A stretch of DNA of 64,000 nucleotides from Bactrocera neohumeralis (Eukaryota > Arthropoda > Insecta > Diptera > Tephritidae): assembly GCF_024586455.1 (NCBI RefSeq), contig NC_065922.1:28268089-28332088 (forward strand), in the 5' to 3' direction. The notes beneath the pieces were generated by a model. It had not been told where the DNA came from and did not search any database. It was given only the letters and a program-made list of their open reading frames with translations. Shown here piece after piece: positions 45,066 to 57,330 of this stretch; position 1 is the stretch's first letter, and the number at the start of each line of letters is the position of its first letter. The translations under genes were made by a program, and so were the position numbers.

Positions 45066-46399
45066 AGTGTGCATTTTATTCTGTATCCAAAAAGTTCGGT
45101 TATTTTTACGATACGTTATGGTAGAAATTGGAATATTTTCTCTCAGAATAGAATGTTAAAGATAGGACTGCTTCGGCAGAGTAAAAGAAAACGAATTTGA
45201 TTTTAATGGCATAAAAAATTTACATAGAAATATACTAACCGTCACAGAACTTCGAAAGATGCTTTTAAATAACGTTGAACATTCCTAACTCCATTCACTA
45301 TAGTCCACAAAAAAACTCCGAGTTGGAGAAACTTCGTGTTATAAAAAGAAATTTAACCTCTTTTACTAACTCAATAGTTCGAGTTATGAAAACTCCAAGT
45401 TTTGTTATAATAGAGTTTCTGGAATGAAAAATCTCAACTTATTTCACTTAGTGCTTTCAACAAGGGAAAAACCTGATGGAGCTTATAAAATTTCAAGATA
45501 TGTTGGGATTGCCAGCACTGAAGGAAATTATTCCATAAGACAAATTTATTATGTTAATAAAAATTAATAACGACAGGTAAAAAATAATAGGAATACAATA
45601 AGATTCCTCTTTTCGATCAGATTTCATGAATAGACAGTATTAAATTATCCCTAATAAACGGACAAATTTTATTAAATTGTGTAAATAACCCCAATACAAC
45701 ACACAATACTCCCATTCATTTTAATTCGTGCAACACCACTGATATCTGCCTTGGAGCACTACGGAGAGTAACCAACGAACTAACCGCCACGAATGACAGT
45801 GCGCAGCGTATTTGACATTTTACCTTGGAAAATGACTATGAAAGTACCAACCGCAACAACAATATAAAAACACAAAAATAACAACAATAAAAATACACAC
45901 AACAACAAAAATTACCAACTACACAGCTAACAAAAATAAGCGTATAGCAACAAAAACAACAAAAGGCGATAGTTGATAAGCCGAAGTTGAGCTTACAATA
46001 AAACACAAACACATTGAACAATAACAAAACCAACAACATAAGTAAATACAACAGCAACCAGTTGAGAAACATAAAAGCAGAGCAAAGAGAAAACAAACAC
46101 AAAACACACAAAAAAAACGAAAAACAAGAAAAGGCAAAGACTTGTTGGGCAAGGAAGAAAAAGCACACAGCCAACAGCAGTCAACTACAATAACAATGGC
46201 AACAAGCCGAGAACAACAACAACAGCGGCATGTGGTAGCGCCTGTCGACAATAAGAAGCGCAAAGAGCAAAATGTCACTTTGAAAAATGCCATTGGTTCG
46301 ACAAACTCCTCCGACAGGAGACAGCGCACGCACACCTACTCATATACACACACTTGCACGTGCCTGCAAACACCGTCAGGCAGTCATAAAACAAAAGTT
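45066..46399. other. non-coding stretch, CAA-rich in its right half
   Basis: AT-rich to about 45700, then AAC/CAA-rich (45850-46240). The Cys/Phe/Val-rich open frames on the minus strand at 45836-46335 are composition artefacts of the CAA repeat. Confidence 0.55.
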
Positions 46400-49275
46400 G
46401 AAGAAAAAAACTCTTGCTGAGTGTCAGCGCGTCCTTCGTGCCGCCTTTTAATGCTTACGCTGAGCGTAACCAGTTGCTTAGCAACGCCCCCTTACCACAC
46501 AAAACGCTGCTACTCACTGCAGAACGCTCTCCAAGTCACTTTGCTTTTACTACACTAACGGCGCGCAGTTGTTGTATTTGCACATTGTTGTTGCTTTTGG
46601 CTGGCGGCAACGGGGCTGTCGTTAGCACTCGCGCTCTGTGCCGGCAACACACATCCCAGAAGTGTCAGCAACAGACTCCATTGCGATTTTCGTGTGAGCG
46701 AGTGCGCAATAGTGCCCCACTCAGCATAAGACAGTGTTGCACCGCTCACACGCAGGCAGCACGCTGACAATGAGTAGCATAAGAGCGCGCAGCACTTATA
46801 ATTGAGCGCTACACACCAGCAGGTACTCATTTGTGAACGCAGGGGAAATAACTGCCTGCTTTGGTGCACTCTCTCTTGCGCGCATGCTAACGAATACGCC
46901 CAATTTCCAACAAGCGAGTGAGCGCGCGTCTGTTTGCGCGAGTGCACGGCCCGTTAGGCGCTCAGAGAGTGCTTTGTTCGTACTTTTGTTGCTTTTTGGG
47001 GTGGCGCGACCTGCCAGCGTTTACATGTGCATGTGAGTGAATATGAGTGGTTGAGGAGGCTGGCAAACCGGTTGCGCGTTATTGCTCTTTGCTGGCAGCA
47101 GCAGCTGTTCGCAGGCTATTTATATGCATACAGCAGTAATACATATGTATGTATTTAGGAAAATTTCTTATTGCTTACTGGCCGCTAGTGGTTGGTGCGC
47201 TCCGCTCGCCATGCTGTTGAATTGCTAGTGCGCGCATGTGATTTTGTGTGTGTGTGTGCTACTGCCAGCGCATCGTGTCTGATTCGGTCGGTGGTCGTGG
47301 CTGTTACCGTCATCGTCGTCGTCGCCGTCGCTGCCGTTGAGTGTGCTCCGCGCGGTATAGGCTTCAGTTTCTTCTCGACGTTCGCGTTGTACGCTCGTTG
47401 GTTTGGTTTAGCGTCTGTTCAATACGGATTATTTACGTGCGCTAAACGATTTCAGTTAAACGGTACGTTCCGCCGCGCAGCAAATAGCACATATAGCGCG
47501 TTAAGCCTTTTTGGGAATATTACGCGCGCGTTTCGTGTAAAAGCAACAATAAGTGATTCGTGAATAATAGAAATTAGCGCAAATGAAATATTATTGTTTC
47601 TAAGCGAAAAGCAGCTGGTCTTGCTCACACTGTGGGTTGGCACTGTGCCAAAAAAAAAGAGCTGTCAATGTTACTGTTAGCCGCCTCTGACAGTTGACAC
47701 ATTATCTGCAGGTGATATCGCGCGCAATGCGCTTCAAGTGACGAAGATTGTAAAACGAATGGTGCGGAAAATTTACGAAAAAGTTTTACAGCCATTCAAT
47801 AAGATTTGCAAGAAAGCTGGCCTTTGCTGTGACAGCGCGTGAACGCTAACAACTACAAAGAGCAGTCAATAGCAAATTATAGAAAAGTTATATGGTCACA
47901 GTTAAAAAATATTTAAAATTCTCAATTTCCATAAAAATTTATAACTTAAAATCGCAACTCACACAGAACAACCTTGCAGATATCAAGGCGCTTTGAATCC
48001 CATCCATCAGCAGCTGCGCGCACGCCTACAAACGCGGCGCGTCCATCACAACTGTCAAGTGCCAAAAGTGAGTTTCACACCGACAAAAGGCTCGAAGCCG
48101 TGCGAAGATAAGACAACCGCGACACCGGGAAAAATCAACACTGCATACGCAGCTACTGGCACACACGATAACAGCCTGCCTTCCTGCCTGTCTGTCAGTC
48201 CGCCTTGAGCCTTTGCTTCCGCGTCTCTATGTAGGTGCGTGTTGTAGAGCGGCGCGTGGACGAAAGTGCAAGTGTACCCATTGAAATTAACTAAAGTGCC
48301 TGTGCGCGCGTGTGTTTGTGTGTGATTGCGCGGGTTAAGGCGCTCGCAAAAAGGCCTGCAGCAACCAAAAGTCAAGTCATTATTAAACCCTTTTTCGTGT
48401 AAAAAACAGCATCCGCGGCGCCTCCTTTTGCTCACGCGCACTAATTAACACCATTAAACAAAGCCTTTGTCGTCGCCGCAGTCGCGTGTGTATGTTATTA
48501 TAATTGTTGGTGTAAAGTAAACATTCGGTGTATATATGTGTATGTTTTAAGTTGCAGTAGCAGCTGTTGCTTCAACACTCCTATTTGCAATTGCCACAAC
48601 AGTTGAAGTGTGTCGCCCAACCGCGGTAGTGTGGCGCCGAAAAACACAACAAAAATTACAACACACATTCATGGTCAGCGCTGTCAGCCAGTGTCGCTTA
48701 ATTAGCGTATACTTGGCTCATCGCCTAAAAGTAGGCTATTAATTGCCTGCACTTGCGCGTCAACGCGCGCGCACGCCCCACGCGGCAGCATACAGCGTCG
48801 GCTGTTGTGCCAACATAATTTACAACAAATTCGCGACTTCAACAACAACAACGTGCTTGTGTGGCAAATACATTGTTTCTCAGTTATATAAGTGTGTGTG
48901 ATTTTCTTTGTTCCCAAAGTGTTTCATGTGCAACGCCGTCGGCAACAACAACACAGCCACTAACTTACAGTTAACTAAGTTATAGTGTAGCTTACAGCAG
49001 CGACAGGCGTAACAACAAGAGTGACAAGTGCATTAAGCGTCAAAAACAACAACAACAGCGGCATACTAAGCGTCAGCAGTAGCTACAAACAAGTGTTTAA
49101 GTGTAGCAAGTATCGCACGGCAAATTTGCCTTGCCACAGCGGCGGCGTGTTAAGCGAAAGCTACAAAATTTTAACCGAATTATCGAAAACGCCCCTTAGG
49201 GCTGTCGCGCTGGCGTCATTTCTGGGCGACGGTTTTGCCGCGCTCGGTTCAAGAACACCATCGGTTAAGGATCTA
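46400..49275 (+). promoter_or_regulatory. candidate promoter and long 5' UTR region of an unidentified gene
   Basis: From about 46400 base composition changes to a GC-richer, CpG-containing sequence (for example 46780-46960, 47330-47370, 48290-48430, 48745-48800) that lasts until about 49318 and is unlike the AT-rich flanks. Stops are present in all frames, fitting UTR rather than coding sequence. Possible core-promoter words include TTCAGTT (initiator-like) at 47363, 47451 and 48879, and TATATAAG at 48885-48892. None is decisive. The region ends in an open frame with ATG and a strong splice donor, which gives the plus orientation. I infer a 5' end of a gene; I cannot name it. Confidence 0.4.
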
Positions 49276-49318
49276 ATGGCGTTCGGATCGGTTTTACACA
49301 ATAATCAACATAATATCG
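49276..49318 (+). CDS. putative first coding exon, 14 codons plus one base, up to a splice donor
   Basis: ATG at 49276 opens MAFGSVLHNNQHNI and is followed by G|GTGAGT, a near-ideal 5' splice site with GT at 49319-49320. The same frame is open upstream back to a stop at 48988-48990 but contains no earlier ATG, so 49276 is the only in-frame start. The context of the ATG (ATCTA before it) is not a strong fly initiation context. The exon could also be entirely untranslated, with the true start in a later exon. Downstream reading past the donor meets a stop at about 49369. The peptide matches no protein I know. Confidence is limited because no second exon is visible in the next 14.7 kb. Confidence 0.3.
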
Positions 49319-52300
49319 GTGAGTACGAGGAATTTGTTAATATTTTGTTATATGAATGGGTGTCTGATTAAGGGTCTTTAATATGAATATAAAAATAATA
49401 ATAATTTAAAAATAAAAAATAGAAAATAAATAAAATGACGAATATTATGAAATATTAATTTTCGGCTATCAAAAACATTTTAAGGCAATCATTTGAACAT
49501 ATTTACGAAAAAAGGTTTTACTACAATTCTATTCAAAGGATCGATCTCATCTGTTGACAATTACCAAAAAAACTTTAATGCAGCTTGCTGTCAGGCAGGA
49601 AATTCAAATATACGAGGTGCACCCTTTTGTTAAGAAAACTTAAAAAAATCCATCAGCTCCACTCAGGCGGGTTTTAACACGGTAGGGTTCTTTAAATATC
49701 GAAAAACAACATGGATTTTCCAATCCTTAGATGATACAGCAAATAAACTAGCCTTTGATCAAGTTTGATTCCAGTTTTTTTTTTGTATACTTATATAGCA
49801 AATAAACTTCAAGAATCTTTTATTTAAATATCTTTCTTGAAATTTTTTTACTTATTGCTGCTATAACTTTTATGGCAGATCCTGAAAATTTGTGTCGGTA
49901 AGCTGATAAAAATCAGAGCAAACTGCTTTAAAAAAATTTTGTTATTGTTTGCAGTTTTCCAAATTCGAAAGCGCTTTAAAATAGACCTTCCACCTCAATT
50001 TAATCTCTAAATTTTTTCAGAGGTACTATCAAAATTCAAGATTAACTCTGGAGTATGTTCAGAAAATAACGGAAATTTTAAAATTTGGCGAGATGGAGAT
50101 TCCAATTGTCACTTTTTTAGCTGGCATAAGTGCATAATAATGAATGAGCACTATTTTTGAAGGGGAAAAACATTAAGGTAGAGTAGAGAAATTAAAAATC
50201 CTTATCTGAAATCGTCTCATAACTCGGACATTTTCCATTTCCAAAAGTAAAGAGAACCTTAAACAGCCGTAATTTTAGAAGATAGAAGAAAATCCTGCCC
50301 TATATATGTTTCGGATTGGAGGAAACGCTGGTATAAGGCAAAAATGAATGTTTTTGAAAATGGGATTTAAAAAAAAAAAAAAGTGAAATCGCTCATAACC
50401 TGACATCCACCGTCGCAGTGTCCGGCTAAGGGACCAATATCAGGCAGGAGTGTTTGAAATGACAAAAGTTAAGTCACAAGCTTTTCTTTTCCTTTGAGCC
50501 ACTGCGAACCAGACGGCAGCAGCGCAAGATAATTTGTTTTATGTGCTCAATTTACATATTGTTCTTAAAAAAATCTCCTAAAACACCAAAAATCAATAAT
50601 AATTTAATAAAACAGATATAGAAATTGTACACAATTTTCTTCACAAATTATATGAAATCTTGTCCGTTTATCAAAGACAATTTAGACAAAATATTACGAA
50701 ACTAGAGTCCGTATCCGATCATTTGTCATTGGAACCTATTCATTCGGCTATAGAAATTGCCTTTGAATGAAAATAGTAATGAAATAGTAAGGACTGCCCG
50801 TAATGGAGAATTTCACTGTAAATATTTCATTTTAACCTTAAATTTACGATTTATGTCCAAATCAATTTAAGAAATATTTTTTATTGCCAACATCAGAGAT
50901 TCTAACCTAAATAAAAATAGTTTACGGGTTATTTTCTACCATTTTTATATATGAAATAAAGTTTCTTTTAAAAATAAAATTGAATACCTCTGGTGAGGAT
51001 GATTTTCTTTCAAATATTTCACTTCCAAGCACTTACAAGAAGAAGATTTTAAAAATTACAGTGGAAAGTTATTTAAAAGTCAAGAGATATTTTGCTTTAC
51101 GAATATAAATAGAAGGAGCCGACTCACTTTGGCGAATCTTAGGTAGGCTCAAAAGCAACGATTTTCTGATAGAATATATGTATAAACATACAAAACTTTA
51201 CCAAATTTTCTTACCAAAAATTAAATAGACAAAAAACAATAATCAAATTGAGAAGAAACAGTGACTCACTCAAACTGAAAAACTTAAACTTCATATAAAC
51301 TCTACGAATCAAAAAAAAAATAATTCATAAAAAACAAAAACAAAACTAATAATAATTATGCAACAGTAAACCTAAAGATATAAAAATTATTTAAATCTAC
51401 TTCAATGACAATTATTTTACAATGATAAATTCTTCATCAAAATTAAAAAAAAAAATACAAGAAAATATGTCCCGTTATTGCAATAAATGCCACAAATAAA
51501 CTTTGAGCTTGTTGTATTTGCAAACAGCAAGAACAACAAAAATAACAGCAATAAAAAATCACAACAAATTACAACGACAATATTTTGTTATAAAAACAAC
51601 AACAACAAAAGTAAATAACAAAAACAACAACGTGCATTGCGAAAAAGTTTTTAAGAAAAGTTTTTCCAACTTTTGAACTTGGTCCTCCTTTACCAACATT
51701 TTGCTCCGTTCCGTTCTGCCCGCTGCATGGCGAACAGCCAGTGTGGCACAAGCATGTTTGCTGCGGTGTTTTCATGTATTTTATTGTGTTTGAGGAATTT
51801 CATTGTTTTTGTTTTAATTTTCGGCAAACAGACACACGCACCACTGTTGTGGTATAAATTTTGCTCGTTGTTTTTCCAACTTTTTCCTAAATAGTTTTGT
51901 GCGAACTTTTTTAGTCTCAAACGAAAGTTTTTGGTTAAGTAAGAAGAAACAAAAAAATGCTTGTGTCAGCAGTTGGTCGTAGGATGTTTGCTAGATTTGA
52001 CATTTTATTATGATTAGTATGCATGTATTATAAATTTTGGATTATATGACGAATGTTGCGGTAAATACATAAACGCAAAAGAGGTGTAAATTTCGGATTT
52101 CATTGTGGCAGATGTTAAAATGTTGCATGGTTATTTTGAAAAGCGTGTTTAATACAATTTTTTAACATAAATTTTGTGCTCAACAGGATATAAAACCACC
52201 TGTTGGTAAACTTTGGAATCCAACAATTTGAAAAAGGTGGTAAGTTAAAGCTAAAAGTACTCGTAATTCTTTGAAATTTTAGAAAAACTAACTTAAAAAA

Positions 52301-52429
52301 AGTATTTATCTTTGGCTCTAAACGCAATTTTTATTTACCAAAGCTTCTGCAAAAATATTATCAAATACATCATAATCATTTTATGAATCTCCCTGTGGCG
52401 AGAAAAAGATTACTCTCTTAATTTTGATC
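49319..52429. other. AT-rich stretch, presumed intron
   Basis: Stop-rich sequence with A and T tracts. A CAA-rich block lies at 51500-51640, with overlapping open frames on both strands at 51569-51920. No exon with credible acceptor and donor was found. If the donor at 49319 is used, this is the start of a long first intron. Confidence 0.5.
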
Positions 52430-52660
52430 GGCCAGCTATATGCGACAATAGTCAATCATTTCGATTATCTCGTCAAATAAAAAAGTTTTACATACAAAGA
52501 CTTTATTGTGGTTGAACAGTTTGTATGGAAGCTACGTATACATAGTTATAGTGGTCCGATATCGTTTGAACAACTGAACAGCTCTTCGTAAAAGCAAAAT
52601 TTCAGACCGATATCTCAAAAATTGAAGGGCTATTTCACGAATTTACAGATGCACATCGCA
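52430..52660 (-). repeat. dispersed 'CGGACCACTATAGC' repeat, reverse orientation
   Basis: Contains TATCTCGTCAAATAAAAAAG, TTTTACATACAAAGACTT, CAGTTTGTATGGAAGCTACG, ATAGTGGTCCGATATCG and TTTCAGACCGATATCTCAAA, in that order. The first four are inverse forms of the blocks at 55190-55290. The last matches TTTTCGATCGATATTTCAAA at 12090. This is the most complete copy of the family in the window. Confidence 0.75.
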
Positions 52661-55119
52661 GGGCAAGGTTTGGTTCTGGATGTTACAAAAATTTTCAATA
52701 TATTCTATGTAATAAAATGTAAAACAAAATGAAATTGGTTAAAAAAATAGTAAAACCTTCAACATTAAATAATTAAAAAATAAACAATAATAAGTTGAAC
52801 ATAATATATAAGGACCATGCACTGTAAAAACTAATTCTTTAAAACTAAAAATAAAAATAAAATAAATAAAAAACTAAAAAAAAATAAAAATAACTATTAA
52901 TCAAAAACAAAAAATGATGAAAAAATTAAATAATAAAAAAATAAAAATTTTATTAATTAAAAAAATCAAAATTAAATAATCTCATTAAAAATAAATATAC
53001 AGTAGTAAAAATTAAACATTAACAGTAGCAGTTAATTTTTTCAATTTTGTTGATCAGAGAACAAAATCAGAATTAAAAATTAAACATCAATTAGTAATTA
53101 GTAATAATAAAATAAATCATAATAATATTTTTATATATCAAAAAAATAAAGAAAATTATAATTAATAAAAAAATTTAATTAAATATATCAAATATAAATT
53201 AAATATCAAATAATTTTTTTCTAAATAATTAAAATAACAGTAATTTTTTTTTAATTTTCTTGATCAGAATTTAGCTACAATTATCACTTCATTAATTTTT
53301 TTATGAAACGATTACAAATAATTTCAACGCAACGCGAGTTATTTTCAAGTCTTGCGCCCCCCAAAAGTATTCTTTCAAGAAATTTAATGATTTCTGTCAC
53401 AAATCAATGACGTAACAGCAACACTAAGCATTATTATGTAAAATGAGTATACGAATGTATCACTGCCTCAGCTGTTTTACTACCATTACAACAACAACAC
53501 TGCTAAAATAGGTGTTAAATGCTGCCAACAGCATGCAGTCACGTGCATGCAACATAAAACCGCAGTGCAACGCTGCGGTGGCAACCAACAAAAAACACAA
53601 CCAGTAAGCGGCAGGAGGCACAACAAATGCAGGAGACTGAGCAAGCAAGCCAGGCAGTCAGGCATCCAGTCTTCCAGGCAACAGCAGTAAAATCTCACAT
53701 TTTTCACTTGAAAAATCGCAAAGGAAATCGACGAAAGGCAACAATTTCATAAGCCGAGCTAATGGCAGTGAAGGAGTTATGGGAAACAGTAGGAAGGGCC
53801 ATAAAAGTGCAACAGCAAGAACAAATCGAACAAAAACACCGAAAGTAATAACAATGCAAAACGGAGGTTAAGTTGGCGGTGTTGCCACACAACACCACCT
53901 TCCATGGAAATGTGAGCACCGATTTTGCTAAGCACTGGTGTGTGTATGTGAATTTGTGTGTGTGGCAGCAAGTGGTTGCATTATGAGAAATGTGGGAAAT
54001 GTGCGTGTTGATGCCACACTGCCGCATCAATTGCAGCAGCTGACGAGCAATGGCCCAATTGATGGGCCGTGACTTTGCAATTTCAACAGCACTCACGCAA
54101 CAACACAGCAACAATGGTCACTTGCAATTGCTGTAATTGCTGCCACACGTAGCAAATGTGCAGCAACAAGCAAAAGGGCATTCATTGATTGTTGTTGCAC
54201 CAGTAGTGCAAAATATCTATTCAGGGCATATTTCAAGTGCTTTTTGTGGCATTGTTGCAAGCGTTGCACAAGTGGCGAAGGTGGTGTGTGTTGACTCATA
54301 ATTGTTGCCACATTAAACTAGTTGGCCTGCAGCAGCAGCATTGCCGCAAAACACGTTTGAGCACCTACAACATACATGCGTTGCGGTGCAGCATGCGGCA
54401 AACGGGTAGGCGGTGGTTGGGACATACAGCGTGGCAGCAGCGCGCATCAATGCACAATGCAGCAATGGCAAATCCATCCATTCTAAAATGCAAGCTGAAT
54501 TTATGAGTTGTGCAGCGATGTGAGAAGTCATTTTCGTTGAAATTAATAGGCAGTCGGTGGCTTGGTCACTCCGTCAGCTGTGTTGCTGTGTTGCAAACGC
54601 AAGTGGCAGCTAAAATGCCAGTTAAGTGTTTGCGTTGACCATTTATTTTATTTTTATTTTAATAGAGGCTTCTATGGCTCGTCACAGTGGTAGCACCAGT
54701 GGCAGGTCCTCGCAGTTTTCGCTGAGCAACTCGTCAGTAAAACGCCGCTTTGCATCATGTGGCACAAATGCTGGAACGTTGAGTTGCAGATTAAACGTTC
54801 GCGAGGAGGCTTGCAACATTGTAGACGTGCTTTTGGCTGTTGCGCTGAGGGATTAGGCCAAATGTGCAACATCGTGTTGACAGCGTTTATGTGAGACGAC
54901 AGCAGGCAGCAAGTTTGATGCATCTGCAGCGGCTAAACGTCAGTCGGTCAGCCGATTCGCACGTCACTGCGAATTCAATTGCACTCAATCGGAATTTTGG
55001 TTTGCGAAACGGACAGGCTGCAAATGTTGCAATGCATTTGGGATGTGATTGGGGACAGAATGTTTGTGGGTTATGTTGAACCGCAGCTTTACCGGTTTGA
55101 TCGGGAATTTTGGTTTGGG
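52661..55119. other. AT-rich low-complexity block, then CA/GC-richer non-coding block
   Basis: About 52690-53330 is almost pure A/T. The part from 53450 to 55080 is rich in GCAACA and TTGTTG words, with overlapping open frames on both strands (for example 53704-54114 and 54237-54506) that lack domains. No transposon remnant was seen. Confidence 0.5.
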
Positions 55120-55420
55120 ATGTGGATCTGAAAATTTACGTACGGTTATTTCTCACTAAAAAACTGCTCATTTGGCGGAACCGCCGATATCGGACCACTA
55201 TAGCATATAGCTGCCAAACAAATTGACTGATCAAAATCAAGTTCTTGTATGGAAAACTTTTTTATTTTACAATATATCTTTACGAATTTTTGACGGGATT
55301 ATTATTCAAGTCCACCGTACAACCCACGAAAAAATTGTTCTGATCGGTTCTCTATAGCATATAGCTGCCATACAAACTTACCAATCAAAATCAAGTTCTT
55401 CACTGACCGTTCAAAATCAG
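55120..55420 (+). repeat. dispersed 'CGGACCACTATAGC' repeat, partial tandem pair
   Basis: The block ATCGGACCACTATAGCATAT, then AGCTGCCAAACAAATTGACT, GATCAAAATCAAGTTCTTG and TATGGAAAACTTTTTTATTT occurs at 55190-55265. A second, weaker version (GATCGGTTCTCTATAGCATA, then AGCTGCCATACAAACTTACC, AATCAAAATCAAGTTCTT) follows at 55342-55400. The offset between the two is about 150 bp. Confidence 0.8.
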
Positions 55421-56329
55421 AATGAAAATTCTTTTAAAGCCATTTTTACTACGAAAATTGCACATGTGAAGGATATAGCTGCTGTGCAGCCACAAGTTTG
55501 AAGTTGAATTACAAGTTAAGTCCTTAAGTATCAACCATAACCGTGAATCATTCAGAAGAAAACCTCGTTAAAGAAGCTATTGGGATTCAGGCAGGCAGAT
55601 TTTGGGCCAGATTACATGATTTGCTAATGCGTTTTACTAATTGGGTAACGGACTAAACATCTATCTCAAATCCATCGAAGAATAAATAAGTAAAACTACA
55701 AAAAAAGTAGAGACATAAAACTTCGAGTGTATAAAAGTCAGCATAAAATGTGGAAGTCTAGTGAAAATCCATATTGAACAATCTCAAACTCCGATCTCTT
55801 GGATATACCCTCGGGTCACTGTGTTGAGAGGTTACCCCTCTAGATAGATATTTACTGTATTTATAAATAACATACAAATTATTTTCTTGCTAATGCCAAG
55901 TACAACGAAAAACAAAAATTTTATTAAATCCAAGCTCACAGCTGATTCTGGTTAGACAGATGTGTTTTATGTGGTTACAACAACAATAAGCTATGTCGGA
56001 TTTCGTAGATATTTTTGAGTCTCCTCTATAATATGGTTTTAAGAAAAATAAAAGAAGGTGACAACCAAGACTTAAAACCAAATAACGGCACCTTAACATT
56101 TCCTAATTTTTATGATTTCATAACGAAAGTTATATGAACTAAATTCAACGGTATATATGCAAAACAGAACAACTTAAATACTCAAGCTGTTCTTCCATAT
56201 GGCCATAACCAAGCCATTTTTTAGACTAAGATTTGCAGAAAAATCCATCCCGCAGAAGAGAGAATCTCCAATTTAGTTCGAAAAATTCCATTACAGTTTC
56301 TTAGAACATTTTGCAAAAATACCAATATT
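55421..56329. other. AT-rich spacer, nothing recognised
   Basis: Stop-rich, with no repeat copy or protein remnant recognised. Confidence 0.5.
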
Positions 56330-57330
56330 TGAGGTTATGAACGATTTGAAATAATTTAATTGAATTTAATAGTACCAAAATAAAATTTCAGAAAATTTAA
56401 ATCGTATTGACAAAATGAAGGAAAAAATAAAAATATAGCGAAAACCATTAAAAAAAATTAAAAAAAAAATGGAAAATGCAAGAAATGATAAAACATCTGA
56501 AATACATGTATAAAATATACAATAAACATATACTATGTATGTACATACATATGTACATATATTCAAGTCGAATAATGGTAAATATAGAATTTTATATACA
56601 ATTTTTTAAATAACATTTTTTGGGTGAAACAAATTTTGAATTTGAATATTTTGAGAAAAATTTCGAAAATAATTAAAAAAAATATTTTGAAAAAATTTCG
56701 AAAGCAATTTAAAGAAAATATTTTGAGAAAAAATTTGAATTTTCTTTCGAGAAAATTTAAAAACAAAAATATTTTCAGTTTGATTATTTTGAGAATAGTT
56801 TCGAAAACAATTTCGAAAAAATATTTCCAGAAAACTTTCGAAAAAAAGTTTAAAAAAAGTTGAGAAAAATGTTGAAATTTATTTCGAAATTTCGATGCAG
56901 GAATACATTCATTAATGGTAAATGTAAATTTCGAGCAGAGCAAATCATTTTGTAAAAGCATACAATTTCTTCTATACCCAATTTTCGAGTGAAATATTGT
57001 TAAAAACATTTTGATATTTTGAAATTGAATATTTTGAGAAAACTTTCGAAAACAATTTTAAAAAAATATTTTGAGAAAAGTTTCGAAAAAAGTTAGAAAA
57101 AAATTGAGAAAATATTGAAATTTATTTTGAAAAAAAATTTTGAAATTTGTGGTAAATGTAAATAAATATCGTGCAGAGAAAACAGCTTTGATAAAATATT
57201 TTATAATAATGTAGAATGTACTTATACATAAAAAAAAATAGTTTGATACTTTTAATGAATTTCAACCTATTAAAATTTAATTTTTTTTTTTGAAAATATT
57301 ATCAAAAATCAAGAAATATTTAATAAAGTT
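56330..57330. repeat. AAATTTCGAAAA-rich dispersed repeat, copy 1
   Basis: Consists of short degenerate units of the form GAATTTGAATATTTTGAGAA followed by AAATTTCGAAAACAATTTA, repeated many times between 56630 and 57140. The landmark TACAATTTCTTCTATACCCA (about 56961) and the adjacent GCAGAGCAAATCATTTTG (about 56935) recur at the second locus (about 60472 and 60447). The long open frames on both strands are low-complexity (K/N/F/I) translations. Confidence 0.75.

Noticed and set aside
47192..47563. A 123-codon open frame within the GC-richer block
   Set aside because: It begins at a non-ATG codon and is Val/Ala-rich from GTC/GCC runs. The block looks like promoter or 5' UTR instead.
56563..57009. 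A 148-codon minus-strand open frame rich in Phe, Lys and Ile
   Set aside because: It is a translation of the degenerate AAATTTCGAAAA-type repeat. An equally long frame is open on the opposite strand.
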